From Bacteroidales bacterium UBA6248 (GTDB lineage Bacteria > Bacteroidota > Bacteroidia > Bacteroidales > Lentimicrobiaceae): DNA of 36,303 nt. Positions 1-8,167 of this stretch are shown here, piece by piece. The stretch spans positions 1 to 36,303 of the forward strand of contig DJVU01000076.1 of assembly GCA_002441345.1 (NCBI GenBank). Direction: 5' to 3'. Under the pieces are notes generated by a model. The model was not told the origin of the DNA. It ran no database searches and worked only from the letters and a program-made list of their open reading frames with translations. The stretch's first letter is position 1; every line of letters begins with the position of its first letter. Position numbers and translations under genes: made by a program.

Positions 1-1209
1 GGTCAGCCGCTGACCATATCCGTAAGGCTGAAGGCCGGACTGAGTGCAGGAAACTATAACAACGAGGCCATTGTTAACGCAGGAGGCGGAGCAAGCGAAA
101 AAACGGTAACCTGCAACGGCTCGGTAACTTCCTCCCTGCAGCCGGAACTTACCGGCGTATTTATGCCTCTTTTTATCCAGGGAATCAACGGCACCAATAA
201 CTTCAGGGTTCCTTATGCCTTCAAGGCAACCATCAACAATCTTATGCCTGAGGCAACCTACAGGTATTTCAATAAGGTGGTGATTGAAACCGACCTTCCC
301 ACTGCCAACGGAGCCGGAAACAGTATTTACATCAGCGCCGACGGAACCTTTAACAGAACTACGGGAACATCGATGAATACTCCCGGCGAATACGGCGAGT
401 TTACTACGGATGCTGCCGGAAGCTTCACCGGATGGTTTATTACAGAACCCAGCGGAAATGCACGTTTCACTCCGGGGAACCAGGTGTTTATGCGCATCTC
501 GCTCAACGACGGACTTGGCGGGGAGGAGGTTGTTAACCGTCTCACCACTGCCGATTATTCAACCGTACTGCAGTTCGGAACCGAAGCTGAACCAACCATG
601 GGTACAGCTATCCGCGGCGTCAGCTGGGACAATCCCAAAGATTTTGTATTCCTCTTCGACAACGCGGAAGGTACAGGCAGACCGCTTGCAGGAACGCATA
701 TCGAAGCCAGCGGCGTTGATTTCAGCGGAATAACCTCCTACGCACCCTTCTACCTCACAGAAGTTGCCGGAGCCGACGGATCATGGGGTACCATTGTCCC
801 TAATCTGAACGAGGCCGGGGTACAGAACGTGACGGTATACAGCCGTACCGAATTCATTGCAATCCACGACTACGTGATGTATGACGGAGTATGGCTTCTT
901 ACCGACACCCGCAATCCTCTGGGCGGAGCCGATAACGTGCTGTTCCTCGATTTAATTACCATCGGTGTAACATCCCCTGCATTCAACGATGTTAAGGTGT
1001 ATACGTCCGGAAAGGAACTGAAGATCGAGACAAGGGACGTCAGCTCTTTCAGCCTTGCACTCTTTAACCTGCAGGGACAACAGGTGTATGGACGCCGCCT
1101 CGAAGGCAGCAATCACTACAGCATGTACCTGAACATTCCTTCGGGAATTTATGTGGCCCGCCTCATGAACGGCGAGGGAACCGCAAGCTTCAAATTCTTC
1201 GTCAGGTAA
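1..1209 (+). CDS. T9SS-secreted protein, C-terminal part (5' end outside window)
   Basis: The reading frame is open from base 1, so the gene starts upstream and only about 402 C-terminal residues are visible. The last 75 or so residues look like a type IX secretion system sorting domain: a short beta-rich repeat around LFNLQGQQVYGR, then IPSGIYVARL and a final FKFFVR. Proteins with this tail are exported to the periplasm and then across the outer membrane, where the tail is usually cleaved. The part before it is Gly/Asn/Thr-rich and looks beta-sandwich in character, as in many extracellular Bacteroidota enzymes and adhesins. No catalytic motif is visible, so the substrate is unknown. The first ATG in the visible frame (163) is internal, because coding continues upstream without a stop. 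A strong terminator follows the stop by about 25 bases. Confidence 0.8.
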   Translation, partial: GQPLTISVRLKAGLSAGNYNNEAIVNAGGGASEKTVTCNGSVTSSLQPELTGVFMPLFIQGINGTNNFRVPYAFKATINNLMPEATYRYFNKVVIETDLPTANGAGNSIYISADGTFNRTTGTSMNTPGEYGEFTTDAAGSFTGWFITEPSGNARFTPGNQVFMRISLNDGLGGEEVVNRLTTADYSTVLQFGTEAEPTMGTAIRGVSWDNPKDFVFLFDNAEGTGRPLAGTHIEASGVDFSGITSYAPFYLTEVAGADGSWGTIVPNLNEAGVQNVTVYSRTEFIAIHDYVMYDGVWLLTDTRNPLGGADNVLFLDLITIGVTSPAFNDVKVYTSGKELKIETRDVSSFSLALFNLQGQQVYGRRLEGSNHYSMYLNIPSGIYVARLMNGEGTASFKFFVR

Positions 1210-1232
1210 TACTGCCGGAAACGGAATTACAG

Positions 1233-1266
1233 ATGCAGCAGCCACTTCGGTTGCTGCATTTTTTTC
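1233..1266 (+). terminator. Rho-independent terminator after the T9SS cargo gene
   Basis: An 11-bp stem pairs 1233-1243 with 1249-1259, with one G-T wobble and the loop ACTTC. A run of T follows directly at 1259-1265. It lies 24 bases after the stop codon at 1209 and separates the secreted protein gene from the mannose-6-phosphate isomerase gene. Confidence 0.85.
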
Positions 1267-1488
1267 TGCCCGTCCCTGCGGAAATAATTTTTTTCAGCAT
1301 TTTTTATTCACGGATGTTTTCTTCAGAAACCTCTGTTCCCGGGGCTATAGTGCTACAGCAGGCGAAAAGCGGCGTCCGGCATTTTAATATTATTTTAAAA
1401 GTTCCGGTATTCCGCATTCTAAACCGTACATAAGCGCATTACAGCGAAATGCCAATTGATTTTAATTGTAATTTTAACCCCTGATTTT

Positions 1489-2493
1489 ATGAATGAACGT
1501 ATGGAAAACCGGTTATATCCTTTAAAATTCCGTCCGGTACTCAAGGACAAGATATGGGGTGGAAGTAAAATCCGGACGGTACTTGGAATTGATTTTTCTC
1601 CCCTTCCGAATTGCGGAGAGGCCTGGGTTTTATCGGGCGTCGAAGGCAATCAGACGGGAATCGAGAACGGATTTCTTGCCGGGAACGAGCTGAATGAGCT
1701 TGTGGAAGTGTATATGGGCGACCTAGTGGGAGATGCCGTTTTTGAGCGTTTTGGTGCGGAGTTTCCCATTCTGGTTAAGTTCATCGATGCGGCCGATTAC
1801 CTGAGCATTCAGGTGCATCCCGACGATGAGCTGGCAGCAAAGCGCAACATTGGTTACGGCAAGTCGGAGATGTGGTACATTATCGATGCCGATCCGGGAG
1901 CTGAGCTGATAAGCGGATTTAAACGGAAAGTGGACAGGGAAACCTATCTGCAGCATCTGGAGAATAAGACGCTGAAAGAGATTCTGAATGAGGAGAAGGT
2001 AAGCAGGGGAGATGTTTTCTATATGCCTGCCGGAAGGGTACATGCACTGGGCCCCGGAATCTTTCTGGCGGAAATTCAGCAGACGTCAGACACTACCTAC
2101 AGGATTTACGACTGGGACAGGGTTGACGGGAACGGCAAGTCGCGTGAGCTGCATACCGAAGAAGCTTTGGATGCCATCGATTTCGGGGTGTATGATTCGT
2201 ATAAAACGGAATATACTCCTCAGGAAAACGGAACCGCAACCATGGTAAGCAGTCCGTTTTTCACCACCAGCCTGATACAGACCGGCAAAGCACTGGCAAA
2301 GGATTACAGCGAACTCGATTCATTCGTAATCTATGTATGTGTTGAAGGAGCGGTAACCATTGTGCACGACGGGGATACGGAACCGCAGGTAAATCTGAGG
2401 CAGGGCGAAGCCTTGCTGATCCCGGCCTCTATCGACAGGGTTGACATAATACCTTCGTCAGCTTCGAAAATACTTGAAGTCTTTATTGCCTGA
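1489..2493 (+). CDS. manA: mannose-6-phosphate isomerase, class I
   Basis: The enzyme interconverts mannose-6-phosphate and fructose-6-phosphate in the cytoplasm and feeds GDP-mannose synthesis or mannose use. The N-terminus YPLKFRPVLKDKIWGG is typical of the Bacteroidota class I (ManA-like cupin) isomerases. The zinc-binding segment SIQVHPDDELA and the downstream GKSEMWYI are both present, as is the PAGRVHALGPG segment carrying the later metal-binding His. Length of about 334 residues fits this short class. ATG at 1489 or ATG at 1501 is the likely start; the frame also extends to a TTG at 1456, which would add an unlikely hydrophobic leader. No good promoter box was seen upstream. The partner mannose-1-phosphate guanylyltransferase lies 15 kb away at 16984, not in the same operon. 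Confidence 0.93.
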   Translation: MNERMENRLYPLKFRPVLKDKIWGGSKIRTVLGIDFSPLPNCGEAWVLSGVEGNQTGIENGFLAGNELNELVEVYMGDLVGDAVFERFGAEFPILVKFIDAADYLSIQVHPDDELAAKRNIGYGKSEMWYIIDADPGAELISGFKRKVDRETYLQHLENKTLKEILNEEKVSRGDVFYMPAGRVHALGPGIFLAEIQQTSDTTYRIYDWDRVDGNGKSRELHTEEALDAIDFGVYDSYKTEYTPQENGTATMVSSPFFTTSLIQTGKALAKDYSELDSFVIYVCVEGAVTIVHDGDTEPQVNLRQGEALLIPASIDRVDIIPSSASKILEVFIA

Positions 2494-2544
2494 AAGGGCA
2501 TGATTCTTGAAAACGGAAACGGAATATACCAACATCAGTAACTC

Positions 2545-3072
2545 ATGAAAAAAATTATCTTTTTTGCTGCTTTATTTGGTTTAGCATTTGGCGTATCAGC
2601 CCAGGATGCGGAGAAATCGTACAAAAATCTTCCATCTGTCAATGTTAAAACTCTGGATGGAAAAACCTTCAATACCTCGGAAATTACCAACGATGGCAAT
2701 CCCATTATTTTGAGCTTCTGGGCTTTATGGTGCAAGCCATGCATCAACGAGCTTACTACCATTGCTGAAGTTTACGATGAGTGGGTTGAGGAAACCGGTG
2801 TAAAACTGGTTGCCGTTTCCATCGACGATTCCAGGTCTTCGTCGCGGGTAGCTCCGACGATTAACGGCAAGGGATGGGATTATGACGTACTGCTCGATCC
2901 GAACGGTGATTTCAAGCGGGCCATGAACGTGAATATGATTCCGCATACTTTTCTGTTAAACGGTAAGGGCGAAATTGTATGGCAGCATACCTCCTTCAGC
3001 GAAGGCAGCGAGCTTCAGCTTATCGAAATGGTACGCGCACTCAAACGTGGTGAGACCATCGAATCGCATTAG
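2545..3072 (+). CDS. TlpA-family periplasmic thioredoxin-like protein
   Basis: A 175-residue protein with a signal peptide (hydrophobic residues 4-19, cleavage expected near VSAQ). A redoxin/thioredoxin fold follows, with the active site WCKPC at Cys63 and Cys66 in the context LSFWALWCKPCINEL. The cis-proline region is NMIPHTFLLN, the usual Pro-Thr/His neighbourhood of TlpA/ResA proteins. Such proteins reduce or exchange thiols in the periplasm, for example in cytochrome maturation or repair of envelope proteins; the target here is not known. The DUF6029 and Omp28 genes follow on the same strand with gaps of 92 and 50 bases, so the three probably form a transcription unit that ends at the hairpin near 5850. 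Confidence 0.9.
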   Translation: MKKIIFFAALFGLAFGVSAQDAEKSYKNLPSVNVKTLDGKTFNTSEITNDGNPIILSFWALWCKPCINELTTIAEVYDEWVEETGVKLVAVSIDDSRSSSRVAPTINGKGWDYDVLLDPNGDFKRAMNVNMIPHTFLLNGKGEIVWQHTSFSEGSELQLIEMVRALKRGETIESH

Positions 3073-3164
3073 TTCCTTTGTGTGCCGCGGGAATACTTTG
3101 ATCCCGGGCTGGATCAGAATTCTTTTTGTTGCTAAATCAATCATTTCATATCACAAAATCCCTT

Positions 3165-4847
3165 ATGCTCTTGAAACCAGTATTCTTTCTTAAAGCTGTT
3201 GTTATTGGCTTTCTCCTTGCTCCCGGCTATGTTTTTGCCCAGGGTTTTCCGGCAGGGGGACGGGTTAGCGGCAATTTCCAGCTCGATGCTCAGGTTTACC
3301 GTGCCGATTCGGCAATTGGTGCCTATGAGGTGGATGAGGAAATGCGCATGAATGCCTTTGCCAACCTGTTGTACAGCAATGGTAACTTTAACGCCGGAAT
3401 GCGCTTTGAAACCTACCTGAATCCCATTCTGGGCTTCGACCCGCGTTACAAGGGCAGCGGCGTGCCATACTGGTTCGGATCGTGGCAAAACGACCAGTTT
3501 GAGATTACCGTCGGTACTTTCTACGAGCAGTTCGGCAGCGGCATGGTTCTGCGCAGCTATGAAGAGCGTAATCTGGGATACGACAATGCCCTGAAAGGCG
3601 CCCGGGTACGTTTCAGTCCGGCACAGGGTATTACCCTGAAAGGCCTGATCGGCACCCAGCGTTTCTTCTGGGAACAAGGCCCCGGTATTGTAAGAGGACT
3701 CGATGGCGATTTTGCCCTGAACGATATTTTCGATAAGGAAGGAAAAATTGCTACCAGGCTTACCCTTGGCGGAAGCTTTGTAAGCAAATACCAGGCCCGC
3801 GAAGAGATCGCCGCCGGGCCCAATGCCATGCTCGATCTGCCGGCTAATGTTACGGCCTGGGCAGCACGCTTTAACCTGAGCCACGGACGTTTTGCCCTCG
3901 ACGGAGAATATGCGAACAAAATCAACGACCCTTCGGCCATCAACAATTACATCTATAAGGATGGACAGTCGCTGCTGCTGCAGGCAACCTATTCCACCCG
4001 CGGACTTGGCATCATTGCATCGGCCAAGCGTACCGACAATATGAGCTTTAAATCGAAGCGCACCGAAACAGGTAACGTTCTCGACATCAACTATCTGCCA
4101 GCTCTTACCCGCCAGCATGCCTACAGTTTGTCGGCCATGTATCCGTATGCAACACAGCCCAACGGCGAAATGGCCGTTCAGGGGCAAATCAATTATAAAA
4201 TTCCCAGGGGAAGCAAAATCGGAGGCAAATACGGAACCGATGTGGCGGTTAACTTCTCAAGGGTAACGTCCATCGTTATGGATCCGGCGGAAGGAGAAAC
4301 CACTGTCGGACAACCCGGCACCCTGGGCTATTCATCTCCTTTCAATGTATTCGGGGATGAGCTGTATTTTCAGGATCTGAACATCGAACTCCAGCGCAAG
4401 TTCTCCAACAGCTTCAAGATGCTGGTTTCATACGTGTACCTGAAATACAACATCGACGTAATTGAAGGCCACGCCGGAGATCCAATGGTAAATGCCCATA
4501 TCGGAATTGCCGACGCAACGTATCGGTTCGACAACAAACAGGCACTGAAACTTGAATATCAGCATTTGTTAACGGAGCAGGACAAGGGAGACTGGCTTCA
4601 GTTTCTTCTGGAGTACACTTTTGCCCCCAAATGGTTTGTTACGGTTGCCGATCAGTACAACTACGGCAATCCGGATGCAGATATGCGCCTCCATTATCCA
4701 ACACTGTCTGCCGGTTATACCAACGGCTCCAACCGTTTGTCGCTCACCTACGGGAAGCAGCGTGAAGGCATCGTCTGTGTCGGGGGAGTATGCCGCAACG
4801 TGCCGGCTTCGAATGGGTTAAATATCACACTTACCAGTTCTTTCTGA
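3165..4847 (+). CDS. DUF6029-type outer-membrane beta-barrel protein
   Basis: About 560 residues with a clear signal peptide (MLLKPVFFLKAVVIGFLLAP, then a cut near VFAQ). The rest is made of alternating short aromatic-rich beta strands ending in LNITLTSSF, with the terminal Phe typical of outer-membrane barrels. Early segments such as NAGMRFETYLNPILGF and VGTFYEQFGSGMVLRSYEERN match my memory of the Bacteroidota family annotated DUF6029, whose function is undefined. The start is ATG at 3165; an upstream TTG at 3126 would put 13 residues before the signal peptide and is less likely. It lies between a TlpA thioredoxin gene and an Omp28 gene, which suggests a shared envelope role. The family name is from recall; the barrel prediction rests on the sequence. 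Confidence 0.75.
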   Translation: MLLKPVFFLKAVVIGFLLAPGYVFAQGFPAGGRVSGNFQLDAQVYRADSAIGAYEVDEEMRMNAFANLLYSNGNFNAGMRFETYLNPILGFDPRYKGSGVPYWFGSWQNDQFEITVGTFYEQFGSGMVLRSYEERNLGYDNALKGARVRFSPAQGITLKGLIGTQRFFWEQGPGIVRGLDGDFALNDIFDKEGKIATRLTLGGSFVSKYQAREEIAAGPNAMLDLPANVTAWAARFNLSHGRFALDGEYANKINDPSAINNYIYKDGQSLLLQATYSTRGLGIIASAKRTDNMSFKSKRTETGNVLDINYLPALTRQHAYSLSAMYPYATQPNGEMAVQGQINYKIPRGSKIGGKYGTDVAVNFSRVTSIVMDPAEGETTVGQPGTLGYSSPFNVFGDELYFQDLNIELQRKFSNSFKMLVSYVYLKYNIDVIEGHAGDPMVNAHIGIADATYRFDNKQALKLEYQHLLTEQDKGDWLQFLLEYTFAPKWFVTVADQYNYGNPDADMRLHYPTLSAGYTNGSNRLSLTYGKQREGIVCVGGVCRNVPASNGLNITLTSSF

Positions 4848-4863
4848 AAACCGCGGATAAAAT

Positions 4864-4881
4864 ATCCGGCCTGAGCCGGAT
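4864..4881 (+). other. short perfect hairpin between the DUF6029 and Omp28 genes
   Basis: ATCCGGC-CTGA-GCCGGAT forms a 7-bp perfect stem with a 4-base loop, 16 bases after the upstream stop and 16 bases before the Omp28 ATG. No T-run follows, so it is not a standard terminator. It could be an RNA-processing or partial attenuation structure inside the operon, or chance. Confidence 0.35.
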
Positions 4882-4897
4882 TCAGAAACAAGAGAAA

Positions 4898-5806
4898 ATG
4901 AACACAATGATTAAAATAAAACCGCTTTCGCTGATATTTCTGGCAATTGCCGGACTGGCATTTATAACTGCCTGTGATAAAATAGAAGCCCCATATGTAA
5001 CCACAACGGGTCCGGTGGATACGGCAGCCTGTCCGGTTCCGGAATTTCCCGCCGCTGGCGCGGTACAGAAACGGGTGCTGCTCGAAGATTATACCGGTCA
5101 CACCTGTGTAAACTGCCCTAAAGCTGCTATCATTGCGCACGATCTGAAGGAAGTACACGGTGAACGCCTGGTGCTTCTGGCCGTTCATGCCGGCTTTTTT
5201 GCCAATCCTACCTCCTCGGGCGATTTCACCTATGACTTCAGGTCCGAAGCCGGTACTGCCTGGGATAATTTCTTCGGCGTGGGAATGGTTGGCAATCCCA
5301 ACGGACTTATCGACCGCAAGGGATATCCGTCAACACACATCGTATCCCCTTCGGGCTGGGGCGCTGCCATTACAGCGGCTCTGAGTGCAGTTCCCGTAAT
5401 CGACCTGCAGATGATAAATGAATACGATGCGGCCGAACGCAAGCTGTGTACACACGTGAAAACATCGTTCATCACCAGTGTTGACCGAAACCTTAAACTG
5501 GTGGTAGTACTTGCCGAAAGCGGTATTGTGAAACCCCAGAAAAACAACGATCCTGCTTCGGGTGATGTGCCGGTGATTTTAAACTATTCGCATAACCACG
5601 TACTGCGGACAGCCATCACTACAACCTGGGGAAGCAGCATTGCCACAACGGGAACCGCAAACCCGGAATTTCTGGTTAATTCGTTCATGCACATTGTGAA
5701 GGATGAATACGTGGCAGAAAACTGCAGCGTTATAGCATTCGTTTACGACGACGATACCAAAGAGGTTCTTCAGGCCGTGGAAGCTCCGGTTGTTGCCGCG
5801 AACTAA
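4898..5806 (+). CDS. Omp28-related outer-membrane lipoprotein with CxxC motif
   Basis: About 302 residues. The N-terminus MNTMIKIKPL is followed by a hydrophobic core and the lipobox FITAC, so Cys26 would be lipidated. Residues 60-90 contain VLLEDYTGHTCVNCPKA, a thioredoxin-like CxxC (Cys70, Cys73) characteristic of the Omp28 family. This family is named after a P. gingivalis outer-membrane protein and has no firmly established enzymatic role. Later segments (GNPNGLIDRKG and the final strands) fit the family. The frame is open further upstream, to 4790 inside the DUF6029 gene, but the lipoprotein signal fixes the start at ATG 4898 or ATG 4907. It is the third gene of the TlpA-DUF6029-Omp28 cluster and is followed by a strong terminator. 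Confidence 0.87.
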   Translation: MNTMIKIKPLSLIFLAIAGLAFITACDKIEAPYVTTTGPVDTAACPVPEFPAAGAVQKRVLLEDYTGHTCVNCPKAAIIAHDLKEVHGERLVLLAVHAGFFANPTSSGDFTYDFRSEAGTAWDNFFGVGMVGNPNGLIDRKGYPSTHIVSPSGWGAAITAALSAVPVIDLQMINEYDAAERKLCTHVKTSFITSVDRNLKLVVVLAESGIVKPQKNNDPASGDVPVILNYSHNHVLRTAITTTWGSSIATTGTANPEFLVNSFMHIVKDEYVAENCSVIAFVYDDDTKEVLQAVEAPVVAAN

Positions 5807-5834
5807 GCCCGGAGATCTGATCTTTACGCGATTC

Positions 5835-5870
5835 TGCTGATGCCGGCTTTTCCGGTATCAGCATTTTTTT
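5835..5870 (+). terminator. Rho-independent terminator after the Omp28 gene
   Basis: A 12-bp stem pairs 5835-5846 with 5852-5863, with one G-T wobble and a CTTTT loop, followed by seven T at 5864-5870. It ends the plus-strand TlpA-DUF6029-Omp28 unit. It overlaps the last codons and stop of the convergent M28 peptidase gene, so the structure is partly coding on the other strand. Confidence 0.85.
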
Positions 5871-7075
5871 ATCATATCCGTTACGGCTCTGGCGATCACG
5901 GGCAGTTGTTCGGGGTTTACGATGCGGGGATGGTCGGCGGGAGTGTGGGTGATACGCTGGGTGTACATATTCTGCAGAAACCACTCCGAGGTAATTGCTA
6001 TGGCCGGGCATCCGAACTGTACGAAAATGCTGTGATCGCCCTGCGGCCACTGAGGGCCTTCCCAAAACCCGTGTGTACTTCCGAAAACCGAGTGTGCCTG
6101 CCTTTCCATATTCTCCGGAAGGTCAAACAGAGAATATGCGGAGCCGCCTTCCTGGTATCCGGCCCCATCGATGTTGATGTTTAACATTACCTGATTAAAC
6201 GAGCCTTGATTTTCAGCTATGTAAAGCATTTGGCCTGGCACGGAGTAATAGTCTTCACCGTTAAAGGCAGCCAGTTCCATCGCTGTTTTGCCCTGGTAAT
6301 CCCTGAGCATTTCGGCCAGCAGCAGGAGTACAATTACGCCGGTGGCGTTGTCGATGGCTCCCGGCGTTCCCTTTTTGGCATCGATGTGAGCCGAAACTAC
6401 AATTTTTTTACCCTCATGGTCTCCCTTTAGGGCCGTAATATTATATCCCTTGCCGGGAATACGGACAGCATCGGAAATCAGTCTGATCTTTCTGCCAGTA
6501 TACTGCAGAAGCTGAGAGCCAATTTCTTCGGTGGTAAATGCGGATGGAATGTCGAAATCCCCGTCCTCAATCAGGGGAAAAGGATAAACGCCGCCCGCCA
6601 GCTCCGGGTTAAAGCCGGTGGCACATACCAGTGCGGCAGGCTTACCTGCTTCCAGGCATGCAATGATTTTCCGGTGATGTTCGGGATTGTAAAAAACAAA
6701 ATTTTTGGGCATCAGCTGTTCTGCGGCCAGTTCACCGTGCAGCAGTACTATGCAGCCCTCCATATTCAGTAATTCGAGCTCCTGCATGCTTGCCGCCGAA
6801 ATAAGTATGGATTCGGCATCGCAGCCCATGGAATAAGGACTTGACTGCAGTCCGAATTCCTGTCCTTCAGCAATCAGTCTGGCTCCTTTGCTTGTCCAGT
6901 CCATGGCATCAAACGACGATGCCTTTGGCTCCCAGCCCAGGGATTTTAACGTTTCACTGAAATAGGCGGTGGCCATCCGGTTCCCTTCGCTGCCCACGCA
7001 GCGGCCCGGAATGGTGTCGCAAAGCATCTGCAGATACTCTCTGCATTTTTCAACATAATTGACTGACTGGTTCAT
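5858..7075 (-). CDS. M28 family zinc aminopeptidase-like protein
   Basis: About 405 residues. The M28 (aminopeptidase Y/S type) metal ligands appear in order: VSAHIDAK (His230, Asp232), GAIDNATG (Asp242), FNGEDYY (catalytic Glu274 and Asp275), INIDGAG (Asp303) and RITHTPADH (His377), numbering from ATG 7075. The stretch of about residues 80-185 between the N-terminal part and the catalytic core resembles a PA-like insert. There is no signal peptide, which is unusual for an M28 enzyme in this phylum and suggests cytoplasmic peptide turnover. The frame can be read from a TTG at 7096, but a promoter-like box at 7094-7101 overlaps that codon, favouring the ATG. It lies 64 bases downstream of an AraC-type regulator gene on the same strand. 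Confidence 0.88.
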   Translation of the reverse strand: MNQSVNYVEKCREYLQMLCDTIPGRCVGSEGNRMATAYFSETLKSLGWEPKASSFDAMDWTSKGARLIAEGQEFGLQSSPYSMGCDAESILISAASMQELELLNMEGCIVLLHGELAAEQLMPKNFVFYNPEHHRKIIACLEAGKPAALVCATGFNPELAGGVYPFPLIEDGDFDIPSAFTTEEIGSQLLQYTGRKIRLISDAVRIPGKGYNITALKGDHEGKKIVVSAHIDAKKGTPGAIDNATGVIVLLLLAEMLRDYQGKTAMELAAFNGEDYYSVPGQMLYIAENQGSFNQVMLNINIDGAGYQEGGSAYSLFDLPENMERQAHSVFGSTHGFWEGPQWPQGDHSIFVQFGCPAIAITSEWFLQNMYTQRITHTPADHPRIVNPEQLPVIARAVTDMIKKC

Positions 7076-7093
7076 ACGGGTTGTTTTTAGTCG

Positions 7094-7101
7094 CAAAATT
7101 A
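7094..7101 (-). promoter_or_regulatory. candidate -7 promoter box for the M28 gene
   Basis: On the minus strand the sequence reads TAATTTTG, an exact match to the Bacteroidota TAnnTTTG element. It would place the RNA start near 7087, about 12 bases before the ATG at 7075. No convincing -33 TTG is found at the right distance, so support is partial. Confidence 0.4.
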
Positions 7102-7139
7102 TAGCAGCGTCATGGGTCGGAATTGTATAATAACGACTT

Positions 7140-7973
7140 TTACCGGCCTGGAGTCAATGCCAGGTTATTCCGGTAAACGGATGGTGAACCCCCGGTAATG
7201 CGCCTGAAATCACGGATAAAGTGGGCCTGATCGTAATAGCCCGATTCAAGCGCGATTTCTGTCAGGTTCAGCGGGCTGTCAAAAAGCGAAAGAGCCTTGT
7301 TGAAACGCACAATCCCTGCATAACGTTCCGGGGAAAGTCCCACATAGTCTTTAAACAATCGCTCGAACTGCCTGTTTCCGATGAATAATTCGTTGGCGAC
7401 TTTTGAAATCCCCGATTCATGGGTGTTGAGGGAAAGCAGCTCCACGCTCTTCCGTACCATTGCAAAATGACGCTGATTCAGCGTATGCAGCCGCCGCACA
7501 ATAAAATCTTCGATGATCTTCAGGCGCTCCTGCAGTCCGGGCGCTTCAGCCACCCTGCGTCCGGTTTCCCCGAGCTTGCATTCAATATCGGATAAACCTA
7601 CCGTTAGATGGGTAAAATAGTGAGCCGGTATGCCAAAAAGAGCATTGGAAGCAAACGGATGAAAAACTACCCCCAGCAATCCGGCCCGTTCAAACGAAAA
7701 GATGTCCTTATACGCGGTAAACTGTCCGCAGATCAGGCTTTGCGGTTGTGTGCCCGCATCCATGCCTGCATAGCTTTCGCTGAATGGAGTTCCGTAGTGG
7801 AAGATCAGCTGGGTTTCTCCGGTTGGGAACAAGCGTTCGTGATGGCTTCCGCTGCCCTTCCCGAGCTGCCAGATGGTCTTAACATAAGCTGAAACCCTTT
7901 CTGGTACCGGAAGCAGTTGAATTTGGGGGTATACTTCAGGATGCCTGGTTTCGGGGTGATAACCAATGGTCAT
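7140..7973 (-). CDS. AraC-family transcriptional regulator
   Basis: About 277 residues. The C-terminal third contains two helix-turn-helix motifs typical of AraC/XylS proteins: ISKVANELFIGNRQFERLFK, then LTEIALESGYYDQAHFIRDF followed by RRITGGSPSVYR. The N-terminal 150 residues (VSAYVKTIWQLG, FPTGETQLIFHYG, GVVFHPFASNALFGIP) match the DUF6597-type sensor half found with many AraC proteins; its ligand is unknown. ATG at 7973 is preferred over a TTG at 8048, because the extra residues have no family counterpart and a -7 box sits between the two. The M28 gene follows on the same strand and the carboxyltransferase gene is divergent; either could be a target, but nothing in the sequence proves it. 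Confidence 0.87.
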   Translation of the reverse strand: MTIGYHPETRHPEVYPQIQLLPVPERVSAYVKTIWQLGKGSGSHHERLFPTGETQLIFHYGTPFSESYAGMDAGTQPQSLICGQFTAYKDIFSFERAGLLGVVFHPFASNALFGIPAHYFTHLTVGLSDIECKLGETGRRVAEAPGLQERLKIIEDFIVRRLHTLNQRHFAMVRKSVELLSLNTHESGISKVANELFIGNRQFERLFKDYVGLSPERYAGIVRFNKALSLFDSPLNLTEIALESGYYDQAHFIRDFRRITGGSPSVYRNNLALTPGR

Positions 7974-8008
7974 TGCACTTTGTATCTGAAGGTGAATGCT
8001 GACGGAAG

Positions 8009-8016
8009 CAAAAATA
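8009..8016 (-). promoter_or_regulatory. candidate -7 promoter box for the AraC-type regulator
   Basis: The minus strand reads TATTTTTG, an exact TAnnTTTG match. A start about 7 bases further would leave a leader of roughly 29 bases before the ATG at 7973. No good -33 TTG was found 19-22 bases upstream. Confidence 0.4.
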
Positions 8017-8077
8017 CAACGATTAATACGTTGGTTATTTATTTTCAATTGCTTATTATACTGATTATTAAAGTTTT

Positions 8078-8085
8078 TACTTTTG
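8078..8085 (+). promoter_or_regulatory. possible -7 promoter box for the carboxyltransferase gene
   Basis: TACTTTTG matches TAnnTTTG in the 194-base divergent region. The nearest upstream TTG (8049-8051) is 26 bases away, longer than usual, and the resulting leader would be about 75 bases. Weak candidate. Confidence 0.25.
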
Positions 8086-8167
8086 CTTTTTAGGTCATTT
8101 GTTGAATTTCAGACCTTTAAAACACGAAGAAATAACTTAGTACTACTTTATATATCTTACTTCCTGT

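Noticed and set aside
3073..3164. TACTTTG in the gap before the DUF6029 gene as a promoter box.
   Set aside because: One base short of TAnnTTTG and without a -33 element; the gene is probably read from the upstream TlpA promoter.
3141..4187. A 348-codon open frame antisense to the DUF6029 gene.
   Set aside because: No signal, motif or promoter; the plus-strand barrel protein accounts for the region.
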